Part shown: positions 9,487 to 16,951 of the stretch, in pieces | Position numbering within the stretch: the first letter of the stretch is position 1 | Layout: each line of letters begins with the position of its first letter | Assembly: GCA_031291675.1 (NCBI GenBank) | Contig: JARLIO010000034.1 | Span: 310,001 to 374,000 of the forward strand | Source: Azospirillaceae bacterium | GTDB lineage: Bacteria > Pseudomonadota > Alphaproteobacteria > Azospirillales > Azospirillaceae | Reading direction: 5' to 3' | DNA length: 64,000 bases | The notes under the pieces: generated by a model | What the model was told of the DNA's origin: nothing | The model's input: only the letters and a program-made list of their open reading frames with translations | The model's database searches: none | Position numbers and translations under genes: made by a program

Positions 9487-10065
9487 ATGTTCGATCGTCA
9501 GCCGCGCGGTGCGGTTCGCACCCCGCCGATTACCCAGCGCGAGGTTCGCGCTACCGTCAAATGGTTTAACGCGGCGAAAGGCTTTGGTTTCGTCACGCCC
9601 GAGGATGGTTCCCCGGATGCTTTTCTCCACGTGTCGGCCGTTCAGGCCGTGGGTCACGACAGCCTGAATGAAGGCACGACGATCGTTTGTGACCTGGCCC
9701 AGGGTGCGCGCGGACCGCAGGTCGCGGCCATCCATTCGATTGAGGCCGCCGAGGGCGACGTCGCGCCGCGCAGCCCCCGGGCGCCGCGGGATGGCGGATT
9801 TGCCTCCGCGGAGAACCGGCCGCAGCGTGACTTTCAAGGCAATGCCGGCAGCGATGGCGACGCCATTACGGGCATCGTCAAATGGTTCAATGAGACCAAG
9901 GGTTTTGGTTTCATCGCCCCGGACAGCGGTGGCAAGGACATTTTTGTTCACATCAGCGCGCTGCAACGCTCGGGTCTGAGCACCCTGGCCGAGGGTGATG
10001 CCGTGCGCGCCGTGGTGCGCATTGGCGCCAAAGGGCCAGAGGCCGAGAGCATCGAGGCGATCTGA
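9487..10065 (+). CDS. Two-domain cold-shock protein (double CSD)
   Basis: The protein has 192 residues with two cold-shock domains. CSD1 starts RATVKWFNAAKGFGFVTPED (residues about 19-85). A Pro/Arg/Gly-rich linker follows, then CSD2 with GIVKWFNETKGFGFIAPDSG and DIFVHISAL (about 122-192). Both carry the RNP1 KGFGF motif; RNP2 is FLHVSAV or FVHISAL. CSDs bind single-stranded nucleic acid and melt RNA structure. Double-CSD proteins of this length are typical of alphaproteobacteria. The ATG at 9487 starts the compact protein (MFDRQPRG). The symbol is left blank because copies are numbered differently between species. Confidence 0.92.
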   Translation: MFDRQPRGAVRTPPITQREVRATVKWFNAAKGFGFVTPEDGSPDAFLHVSAVQAVGHDSLNEGTTIVCDLAQGARGPQVAAIHSIEAAEGDVAPRSPRAPRDGGFASAENRPQRDFQGNAGSDGDAITGIVKWFNETKGFGFIAPDSGGKDIFVHISALQRSGLSTLAEGDAVRAVVRIGAKGPEAESIEAI

Positions 10066-10077
10066 AGCACCGGTCGC

Positions 10078-10119
10078 GGGTCTGACGACCGACCGGGCAA
10101 CCGTTCGGTCGTCAGACCC
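10078..10119 (+). terminator. Strong hairpin after the cold-shock gene
   Basis: A perfect 15-bp inverted repeat (GGGTCTGACGACCGA and its complement) with a 12-nt loop begins 12 nt after the stop codon. There is no U-tract, so it may act as an RNA 3'-end stabiliser or a Rho-assisted terminator. A second, smaller stem (TTGCCCT/AGGGCAA, 10211-10232) lies before the next gene. Confidence 0.6.
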
Positions 10120-10280
10120 GGCGACGCCGCCCCGCTGTGCCGTAATGCAGAATAGTCATGGCGGCCCCACCGCAGATGGTGGGCAGCGATCCGGGACGGT
10201 GACGGGTTCTTTGCCCTATCTTTAGAGGGCAAGGGAGGGATCCGGTCGGACCTCCCAGAGAACAGCAGAAGGCGCGCCCC

Positions 10281-10757
10281 GTGCGCACCCATTCTTACGA
10301 GCTTCGCGCTCCGGCGTCCCCCAGCGAGTGGGGCGACTATCACGAGATCCGCAAGACCTGTCTTTTTGACGTCTACCACCCCCGCGGATCCGACAACTAC
10401 TTCGAATACGATGCGAATCATCCCGACGAACGGGCGCCCGGCAACCATCCCCTGGTATTTCTTCGGGACGGCAGGGTCATCGGCACGATCCGAATCGACA
10501 TCAAACCCGACCAACGGGCGATCTTCCGCATGATCGCCATCCGGCGCGGCCTGCGAGGGCGCGCGCTCGGAACCCGGCTGCTGTGCATGGGCGAAGCCTA
10601 CGCACGCAGCATGAATGCCCATGCGATCTGCCTCAACTCGGTCGCCGCCGCCTTTAAATTCTATTTGCGCAACGGCTTCAACCCGTTCCGCTGGGACGGC
10701 TGTACCCGGTGCCCGACCTCGGTCCCGGTGATCAAACCCCTGATGTCCGCCGCTTAG
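10281..10757 (+). CDS. GNAT-family N-acetyltransferase
   Basis: The protein has 158 residues. The GNAT fold is recognisable: VFLRDGRVIGTIRIDI for the central strands, IRRGLRGRALGTRLL as acetyl-CoA motif A (RxxGxG/A type), and AAAFKFYLRNGF for motif B near the C-terminus. It transfers an acyl group from acyl-CoA to an amine; the acceptor cannot be told. The start is GTG 10281 with AAGG about nine bases upstream. It is a stand-alone gene between a cold-shock gene and a convergent SDR gene. Confidence 0.8.
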   Translation: MRTHSYELRAPASPSEWGDYHEIRKTCLFDVYHPRGSDNYFEYDANHPDERAPGNHPLVFLRDGRVIGTIRIDIKPDQRAIFRMIAIRRGLRGRALGTRLLCMGEAYARSMNAHAICLNSVAAAFKFYLRNGFNPFRWDGCTRCPTSVPVIKPLMSAA

Positions 10758-10949
10758 AGGATCTTCCGGCTTGGTGAGATCCGGTTGCCCCTGGGAAAGG
10801 CAACAAAAGAACGGCTGAAAGCCATTTTCGATCTGACGAGGTCGGAAATGGCTTCCGTTCGCAGCGATGCGCCGAATGACGTCCGCGGATCACCTTGCCT
10901 TGCGGGAGGCGATCTTATCGCTGGATCCCGCCGCTCGCCGTTGCGGGCT

Positions 10950-11846
10950 TCAGATGCCGGGGCCAGACAACTGTTCGAGGTCGGCAATCAGCCCGGGCCC
11001 GGTTGGCTGCCATCCCAGCCATTTGCGCGTCAGCGCGCTCGACGCGGGCATGTCGTGTCCCGCAAACATGGCAAGCCAGCCGAAAAAGGCCGGCACCTCG
11101 TCCGGGGTGATGGATTTGACCGGCAGTTTCAGGCGGCGACCAATGGCTTCTGCAATATCGCGCATCGACACACCTTCTTCGGCGACCGCATGATACTTTG
11201 CGTTCGGCTCGGCCTTTTCGATCGCGAGCCGATAAAGGCGGGCGACGTCGAGAAAGTGCGCCGCTGGCCAGCGATTGAGGCCATCGCCGATATACGCGCA
11301 CACGCCCTTTTGGCGATACATCTCGATCGCCGGGGTGACAAGGCCCTGCCGGGCCGTGTCGTGAACCTGCGGCAGACGCATCACCGAGACATTGACCCCG
11401 TCAGCGGCGACAGAAGCGGCCGCCTCTTCCGAGGCGGCACGAGGGATCACGCTGGAGCTGATAACCGCACCGTCTTCGGTGGCCGGCTGACCGGCCAAGG
11501 CCTTGGCCATCCCGGTCCCGGAAGTCACGATCAACGGCCGGTCGGTTCCGGCGAGAGCCGAACCGAGCGCCTTGATGACACGCCGATCGTCCTCACAGTT
11601 CGCCACAAATTTCGAGAAGTCGTGGTTGAAGGCCAGGTGAATGACGCCATCCGACCGCGCGACACCCTGCCTGAGGCTGTCTTCGTCCTCAAGGGATCCG
11701 CGATAGACCTCGGCGCCGGCAGCGGCCAGGGCCGCCGCCTTTTCATCCGAACGACAGAGGCCGAGAACCTGATGACCCGCCGAGATCAGCTCCTTGACGA
11801 CGGCCGAGCCGATGAATCCGGTCGCACCAGTAACGAATACACGCAT
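10950..11846 (-). CDS. NAD(P)-dependent epimerase/dehydratase-type SDR
   Basis: The protein has 298 residues. The N-terminal Rossmann glycine motif VTGATGFIGSAVVKEL is followed by D/N-rich nucleotide contacts (GLCRSDEKAAAL) and an extended-SDR C-terminal part (FLDVARLYRLAIEKA). It resembles NAD-dependent epimerase/dehydratase or nucleoside-diphosphate-sugar-epimerase-like proteins annotated as general SDRs. The canonical YxxxK pair is not obvious, so the reaction is unknown. The ATG at 11846 has a GGAGG ribosome site seven to eight bases upstream. It appears to be monocistronic. Confidence 0.8.
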   Translation of the reverse strand: MRVFVTGATGFIGSAVVKELISAGHQVLGLCRSDEKAAALAAAGAEVYRGSLEDEDSLRQGVARSDGVIHLAFNHDFSKFVANCEDDRRVIKALGSALAGTDRPLIVTSGTGMAKALAGQPATEDGAVISSSVIPRAASEEAAASVAADGVNVSVMRLPQVHDTARQGLVTPAIEMYRQKGVCAYIGDGLNRWPAAHFLDVARLYRLAIEKAEPNAKYHAVAEEGVSMRDIAEAIGRRLKLPVKSITPDEVPAFFGWLAMFAGHDMPASSALTRKWLGWQPTGPGLIADLEQLSGPGI

Positions 11847-11980
11847 GAGCAAAGCCTCCGGTTTTCATGGAAGATCACTCTCGGCTTGCGGTTCATTCTG
11901 GTAAAGTCGTGAGATTATCACGGTATAGTGGCTAACAGGCTTGGGACCTCGCCGTGGCGCCGCCGTCCGAAGCGCTATCG

Positions 11981-12006
11981 GGATGCGGCCCTTGCGGGCC
12001 GCATCC
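11981..12006 (-). terminator. Hairpin immediately downstream of hss
   Basis: This is a perfect 11-bp stem (GGATGCGGCCC and its complement) with a four-base loop, starting five bases after the hss stop. There is no U-run. It probably marks the 3' end of the hss message. Confidence 0.6.
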
Positions 12007-12010
12007 CCCC

Positions 12011-13429
12011 TCACACCACCCGGAAATTCTTGAATTGCCACGGGTCTTCGGAATCGATGTCTTCAGGGAACAACCGTCCGCGATCCTGCAACGGGGTCCA
12101 ATCGCCATAGATTCCGACCACCTCGCCCAGATAGGGCGCGCAGATTTCCAGAATCCGTTCGAAATCCATTTCTTCAGGCTCGATCACGCCGCGCTCGGGA
12201 TTTTCGGTCGCCCAAACCATGGCCGCGAGGATCGAAGCCGTAACCTGAAGGCTGGTCGCATTGTTGTAGGGCGCCAGCGCGCGCGCCTGCCCGATCGACA
12301 GGCGGGAACCGTACCAGTAAATATTACGGGAATGCCCCATCAGCAGGACGCCGAGTTCATCGGTCCCTGCCGCAACCTCGTCGACCAGCAGACGTTTCTC
12401 CGGCTGAAGCCGCCAGTTCTTGCCCGCGAACTCATGCAGTGACAGCACGGCATCGTCACAGGGGTGATAGGCATAATGGCAGGTCGGGCGATAAATCAGA
12501 CGATCGCCTTCGGTGATCGAATAGTAATCGGCGATTGAAATCGCCTCCCCATGGGTGATCAGGAAACCGCGATAGGGGCCTTCCAGCGGTGTCCAGCTCC
12601 GGACCTGGGTTGCGGCGCCGGGACGGCTCAACCAAAGACCGACCTTGTCGCCGGTCAGGTACGGGTGGCCGTCGGCCGGCCACTCCTTTTCGTGGCTGCC
12701 CCAGCCCAGTTCGGCAGGCTGACAGCCTTCGCCGACAAAGCCGTCGATCGACCAGGTGTTCACGAACTGCCCGACCTGCTTGGGCGTCGTCGCAACCTGC
12801 GTGTCGCGCTCGGCGATGTGGATGACCTTGACCCCCAGCCTGTAGCTCAGGGCCGCCCATTGCGCCCGCGTCGCCGGCGCCGCGGCGTCGACGCCGGTAT
12901 CACGGGCAAGTTGCAGCAAGGCGCGCTTGACGAAATGCGATACCAACCCCGGATTCGCGCCATGGGTAATGACGGCCGTCGGCCCCGCGCCCAGGGACCG
13001 CCGCACCGCCAACGCGCTTTCCCGCAAGGCGTAATTGGTGCGCGCCGCCGGCGACAAGGTCGCGTCGGTATAACCGCCGGCCCAGGGTTCGATGCAGGTG
13101 TCCAGATAGAGCGCACCGACGCGATGGCAGAACGCGATCAGCGCAACGCTGGAAACATCGACCGAAACGTTGAGGAGAAAATCACCCCGGCCGAGCAACG
13201 GCTCCAGCACCGACACGTAGTTTTCCCGCGTCAACGGTTCGCGAATGAAGGCGACGCCGTAATGATCAGCCTCAACATGACCGCGCTCCTCCGCCGTGAC
13301 GACGGTGATCTGCTGCGGCGTAATCGCGAAATGACGCAACAACAGTGGCAGCACACCTTGGCCGATGCTGCCGAAACCGACGATGACCAGACGGCCGGAA
13401 AAAGCGAACTGAGTGATATTGAGCGGCAT
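12011..13429 (-). CDS. hss: Homospermidine synthase
   Basis: The protein has 472 residues, the family length. It joins two putrescines (or putrescine and spermidine) in an NAD-dependent reaction to give sym-homospermidine. Visible features are the N-terminal Rossmann motif VIVGFGSIGQGVLPLLLRHF, the acidic NVSVDVSSVALI region, CIEPWAGGYTD, THGANPGLVSHFVK and the C-terminal YGSRLSIGQARALAPYNNAT, all typical of bacterial Hss. The ATG at 13429 follows GGGGGTTCC. It lies 424 bp downstream of odc on the same strand but has its own likely promoter, so the two genes form a polyamine unit without being strictly one operon. Confidence 0.95.
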   Translation of the reverse strand: MPLNITQFAFSGRLVIVGFGSIGQGVLPLLLRHFAITPQQITVVTAEERGHVEADHYGVAFIREPLTRENYVSVLEPLLGRGDFLLNVSVDVSSVALIAFCHRVGALYLDTCIEPWAGGYTDATLSPAARTNYALRESALAVRRSLGAGPTAVITHGANPGLVSHFVKRALLQLARDTGVDAAAPATRAQWAALSYRLGVKVIHIAERDTQVATTPKQVGQFVNTWSIDGFVGEGCQPAELGWGSHEKEWPADGHPYLTGDKVGLWLSRPGAATQVRSWTPLEGPYRGFLITHGEAISIADYYSITEGDRLIYRPTCHYAYHPCDDAVLSLHEFAGKNWRLQPEKRLLVDEVAAGTDELGVLLMGHSRNIYWYGSRLSIGQARALAPYNNATSLQVTASILAAMVWATENPERGVIEPEEMDFERILEICAPYLGEVVGIYGDWTPLQDRGRLFPEDIDSEDPWQFKNFRVV

Positions 13430-13853
13430 TGGAACCCCCGCGCGCACTTGACGTCGAATCAACAACGCCCTGACATGATGATCTGGTGACGATTACCGGA
13501 CAGAAATAGTACATATTTCTGGACATTTCAGGCAATCGGTATCGGCCGCAACCGCGACGACACGCCACATCGCCGAAGCCTGTGTCGTGTTTCGCGCGAA
13601 AACGTTGCGTTTTTGTTACTCTGCATGGACACGACAAACGCGCCGGTCACTTTGAGGACCGGCCGGTGGGCCATCAGCGTCTTCGTTTCGATCTCACAAT
13701 GACCTCACCCTCGCCCCTTCTCCGGGTTTCCCCGGCGGAGCTGGTGCGACGCACCGCGGCAAAGCGCAACGTCATGGTGATCAGCCGCGGCAACGCCGCC
13801 TTTGCCTCCGCCGCGGCCCGAGGACGGGGCGCGGCATCCCCCGCCGCACCCGC
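13430..13853 (-). other. odc-hss intergenic region
   Basis: Besides the hss promoter element listed separately (13501-13535), this 424-bp gap holds nothing I can call. A 99-codon + frame at 13582-13881 has no ribosome site and overlaps the odc 3' end, so it is treated as noise. Confidence 0.5.
13501..13535 (-). promoter_or_regulatory. Candidate hss promoter overlapped by a perfect palindrome
   Basis: On the minus strand TTGCCT (13530-13535) and TACTAT (13506-13511) are spaced by 18 bp, which would start transcription about 70 nt before hss. An 8-bp inverted repeat, CAGAAATA-GTACA-TATTTCTG (13501-13521), sits on the -10 box. This is the expected geometry for a repressor operator. The repressor is unknown. 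Confidence 0.5.
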
Positions 13854-15101
13854 TCAGGCGACCATCGCCCAATCGGCGTAGCCCGGCGTCGCCAGCATCG
13901 GCGCGTCGGCGACTTCCGCCACCTCCGCCCGATCAAACCCGTTGAAGGCGGTCCGCAACGCCGAACCATAGGCCCCCAATTGACCGATTTCGATCCAATC
14001 CCCTTCGCCGATGTCGTTCGGCAGCTCAAACGGGCCCGCCATCCGATCAGCGCTGTCGCAGGTCGGGCCAAACAACCCGAACCCCTTCAGCGCTGCGCCA
14101 TCGTCGGCCCCGTCGGGCCTGATCAGCCGGCAGGGGAAGCGGAAGCCCGGCGCCCCGGCATCGGACAACGCGCCGTAAACGCCGTCGTTGACAAACAGCA
14201 TGTCACCACGACGCAGCAGGACCTGCACCACCAGCGACGCCCCCGGCGCAACCAGGGCCCGCCCGGGCTCGCACCACAGACGGCAATGCGCCGGCAGCGC
14301 CAGGCGGGCCACGCCGCGTTCGATCGCCGCCATGAAGTCCGCCAGCGGCGGCGGTGTGACCCCCGGATAGCTGACCGGGAAACCACCGCCGACATCCAGC
14401 ATGTCGATGACGACATCGGCCTGTTGCAGCACCGCGCCGGCCCGTGCCAACGCCGCTTCGTAGGCCGCGGGATCCAGCATCTGCGAACCGACATGGAACG
14501 ACAAACCGATCCGCGGCGCCATCAGGCGCGCCGCCCGCAACAAGCCGACGGCTTCCGCCTCGGCAGCACCGAACTTGCCGGACAAATCATAGACCGCCGA
14601 GCCCTTCGGCAGCGCCAGCCGCACGATCAGACCCAGATCGGTGGCGTTATCGGTTTCCTGGAACAGCTTCACCAGCTCTTCCGCGCTATCCAGCACGAAA
14701 TCCCGGACGCCATACTGGAAATACGCCTCCCGAATCGCGGTCCGCGACTTGACCGGATGCATGTAATGGATCACCGCATCCGAGAACAGCTGACGGATCA
14801 AGCGGATTTCACCGGGCGAAGCCGCGTCGAAATGCCGGATGCCGCCCTCATAAAGCGCCCGCAACACCGCCGGTTCCGGGTTGCACTTGACGGCGTAAAG
14901 AACATCGCCGGGAAAGGCACGAACGAAATGCCGCGCCTGCTCGGCGAAGACCGCCGGACGCAGGCAATGAACCGGATCAACCGGGCGCCGCTCGGCAACC
15001 AGCCGGTCGACAGTGACACTTTGTGCGGCCGGCGCGGCCGCGTCCAGGACAGCAGCACGGCGCAGCGGCGAAACCGCAGAACGAAAACGGATGTGGCCCA
15101 T
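13854..15101 (-). CDS. odc: Ornithine decarboxylase, eukaryotic-type fold III (PLP)
   Basis: The protein has 415 residues and converts ornithine to putrescine. The alanine-racemase-fold barrel carries PLP lysine Lys72 in YAVKCNP, HVGSQM, the glycine loop DVGGGFP and EPGRALVA. The C-terminal half has the decarboxylase cysteine in GPTCDSAD and the interface motif GAYGSALRTAFNGF. GPTCDSAD separates ornithine/lysine decarboxylases from DapDC (LysA is elsewhere, at 42891). The ATG at 15101 has a GGAGGGG ribosome site six bases upstream. A long leader with an upstream ORF precedes it. The product would feed the homospermidine synthase downstream; activity on lysine as well is possible. Confidence 0.92.
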   Translation of the reverse strand: MGHIRFRSAVSPLRRAAVLDAAAPAAQSVTVDRLVAERRPVDPVHCLRPAVFAEQARHFVRAFPGDVLYAVKCNPEPAVLRALYEGGIRHFDAASPGEIRLIRQLFSDAVIHYMHPVKSRTAIREAYFQYGVRDFVLDSAEELVKLFQETDNATDLGLIVRLALPKGSAVYDLSGKFGAAEAEAVGLLRAARLMAPRIGLSFHVGSQMLDPAAYEAALARAGAVLQQADVVIDMLDVGGGFPVSYPGVTPPPLADFMAAIERGVARLALPAHCRLWCEPGRALVAPGASLVVQVLLRRGDMLFVNDGVYGALSDAGAPGFRFPCRLIRPDGADDGAALKGFGLFGPTCDSADRMAGPFELPNDIGEGDWIEIGQLGAYGSALRTAFNGFDRAEVAEVADAPMLATPGYADWAMVA

Positions 15102-15437
15102 GGCGCACCCCTCCGAAGGCCGCTGCGAAACAGCGGCGATACAGTGGCGAGTCGAGGCCCACGGCGTCAGCCGCAGACCAGGCGAATATCAGAGGATGGG
15201 ATTGGGATAGCCGAACGTCCCGGAGACTTCGTGCCCCACCAAAGCGGGGTCGCACGATTTAAAGTCACGGACGCCGGCAGTAAACCTACCGAGCGGGCGC
15301 CCGTTGGTGGCTTGCAAACATATCGACCTCCCTCTCGGGACCGGCCCACTGATGACCGGTTCTGCCAAAAAGGACGCGGTACGTCGTTGCATAACCCCAA
15401 GGGGCCATAGGCACGTGCGGGTGCGTCGTTAGCGCTT
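15102..15437 (-). promoter_or_regulatory. Long structured 5' leader of odc (speF-like leader candidate)
   Basis: About 330 nt separate the candidate promoter from the odc start. In transcript order there is a 5-bp stem (15340-15360) ending before a strong ribosome site, an 11-codon ORF (15286-15321), a GUGC/GCAC-CCCC/GGGG hairpin (15231-15255), and a 7-bp GCCGCUG/CAGCGGC hairpin (15119-15137) that ends just before the odc ribosome site (15108-15114). A speF RNA motif is known upstream of alphaproteobacterial ornithine decarboxylase genes. Membership of this leader is inference until tested with the covariance model. Confidence 0.6.
15286..15321 (-). CDS. 11-residue odc leader peptide (upstream ORF)
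   Basis: The ORF encodes MFASHQRAPAR followed by TAG. It has an excellent GGGAGG ribosome site five bases before its ATG, better than many real genes in the window. It ends 184 nt before odc. In enterobacteria a speF leader peptide stalls ribosomes in response to ornithine; an analogous role here is inference. The peptide sequence is not obviously related to the enterobacterial one. Confidence 0.55.
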   Translation of the reverse strand: MFASHQRAPAR

Positions 15438-15465
15438 CAAATACGCTTTTTGGGCCAGAATGCAA
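15438..15465 (-). promoter_or_regulatory. Candidate odc promoter
   Basis: Minus-strand TTGCAT (15460-15465) and TATTTG (15438-15443) are 16 bp apart, in a locally AT-rich patch. The match to the sigma-70 consensus is moderate. Confidence 0.4.
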
Positions 15466-15519
15466 GGGGAAATTTTCTTGCGGTCAAAAAAATGCGATTG
15501 CCGCAACGTCCCCCGGCCG

Positions 15520-15876
15520 TCAGTCGCTCGCCTCCGGCTGACAGTCGACGGTATCCCCCGGAAGAGAACGACAGGCCATGCCATTATTGAACCGGAAGAC
15601 GCCGCGATTATCCCGGCGCACGGACATGCCGTTCGAGAACTGAATCCAGCCCATCGATCCCCAATAACTGTTGATTCCGTTTGAAAATTTCAGCCCGCCA
15701 TCCGGCATTTTTTCTATGGCGACGCCGTCCTGGAAGACAATATTCTTGTCGCCGTCGACCGTCGCCGAATAGCCGTTGCTGCAACTGGCACCGTCGGCAC
15801 CGTGCGGCGCACAGGTGAAAGGCAGGCTCGCCTTGGTCAGGACCAACGCATACACCGCGACTTCAATCACATTCAT
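15520..15876 (-). CDS. Small hypothetical protein with repeated F-x-NG units
   Basis: The protein has 118 residues and no family I recognise. Its second half repeats a short pattern around Asn-Gly: KFSNGINSY, QFSNGMSV, RFNNGMACR, each following a turn. This suggests a small beta-rich repeat fold like MORN or WG-type repeats. There are four cysteines (two in CAPHGADGASC). An alternating N-terminal hydrophobic stretch is too weak for a sure signal peptide. The ATG at 15876 has GGGAGGCGAC just upstream. It precedes the odc promoter on the same strand. Confidence 0.65.
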   Translation of the reverse strand: MNVIEVAVYALVLTKASLPFTCAPHGADGASCSNGYSATVDGDKNIVFQDGVAIEKMPDGGLKFSNGINSYWGSMGWIQFSNGMSVRRDNRGVFRFNNGMACRSLPGDTVDCQPEASD

Positions 15877-15937
15877 TGTCGCCTCCCGATTTATGGACCC
15901 AGTCTCCCGGGACCCATCCGGAAAGCTGGTTTTGACA

Positions 15938-16951
15938 TCACAATATGTCACGCGGAACCGTCAGCAAAGCACGACGAATCCCGGCCAGACTGGGGCGGTT
16001 GTCCGCGTTAAAGGCCAAAGGCCGGCATTGGTGCATGGCTGCAATTCCGATCCGCGCGGTCAGCAAACCATTCAACAAAGCCTGGCCGACTTTGGTCGAT
16101 ACCGCGGCCGCCAGAGTTCCCCCCAGTGCTTCGATCGCCATATGGTGACCGGTCTCGGCCAAACCGGCAACGGCAAGATTACCCATCATGTGACGAAACA
16201 GTCGTACCGACCCGATATAGCCAGGCCGGACGCCATAGAGCGCCGCAATCTGGCGGATCACGCGGACAGTGCGCCACAGCATCACCGCGACGTCGATCAC
16301 GGCGGCCGGACTGAGCATGCTGGCGATGGCCGCGTCACGGGCCGCCCGCAGCACCAGCGCCTCAGCCCGACGGTCGAGGTCGGCCAGAACCACGCGATCG
16401 ATCAGCATCACCAGTTCGCGATCATCATGGGCATCGCCGACACTGCCACGCCACCGCTCCAGCGCCGTCGCGACATCGCCGCGATCCCGGTACAATCCGG
16501 TGATCGCCGCGGCATAATCGCGGCCGACACGGCCACCCGCGCTGTTCATCGCCAGCGCCCCGACGTCGCGCAGCCGATCCATCGTCCGCAGGCGCGCCAG
16601 GCTGCGGACCTCATCGGCCAGCAGCACGACAAGACCGATCGCGGCGCCGGCCGTGACGACAGCCGCCGCTGTGCCCAGGGCGATGCTGGTGGCAAACGCC
16701 CGGGCCAGAAGATCGGCAACGTCGAAGCCCAACGCCGTGAGGACCAGAAGCACGCCGCCGCCGACGACCCCGCGAACCGCCCAGCGCCGGCCCGGAGACG
16801 GCGGCGGCGGCGTGGCGACATCCGCCGCCGCGGCGTCATCCCCGTCGAAGACCAAGGGCTGAGCGGCATCGACGTCGAATTCAACCGGGCCGATCGGATC
16901 GTCGCGATCAACCGTCCCCCCCGCTGACGCTCCGCTCTGTCGTCCACTCAT
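15938..16951 (-). CDS. ycjF: YcjF/TIGR01620-family membrane protein (DUF697)
   Basis: The protein has 337 residues. An acidic N-terminal segment precedes two membrane helices (about residues 58-82 and 88-112). The DUF697-like part carries the family pattern around ASMLSPAAVIDVAVMLWRT and IAALYGVRPGYIGSVRLFR. The start codon overlaps the ycjX stop by four bases, so the two are translationally coupled. In enterobacteria YcjX-YcjF sit beside the phage-shock genes and form an envelope-stress-linked pair; no psp genes are visible here. Confidence 0.85.
   Translation of the reverse strand: MSGRQSGASAGGTVDRDDPIGPVEFDVDAAQPLVFDGDDAAAADVATPPPPSPGRRWAVRGVVGGGVLLVLTALGFDVADLLARAFATSIALGTAAAVVTAGAAIGLVVLLADEVRSLARLRTMDRLRDVGALAMNSAGGRVGRDYAAAITGLYRDRGDVATALERWRGSVGDAHDDRELVMLIDRVVLADLDRRAEALVLRAARDAAIASMLSPAAVIDVAVMLWRTVRVIRQIAALYGVRPGYIGSVRLFRHMMGNLAVAGLAETGHHMAIEALGGTLAAAVSTKVGQALLNGLLTARIGIAAMHQCRPLAFNADNRPSLAGIRRALLTVPRDIL

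Noticed and set aside
10754-10987. 77-codon minus frame between GNAT and SDR
   Set aside because: Overlaps the SDR 3' end, lacks a ribosome site and looks like random GC-rich sequence.
13582-13881. A 99-codon + frame in the odc-hss gap
   Set aside because: No ribosome site, low-complexity Ala/Arg end, and it overlaps the odc 3' end on the other strand.
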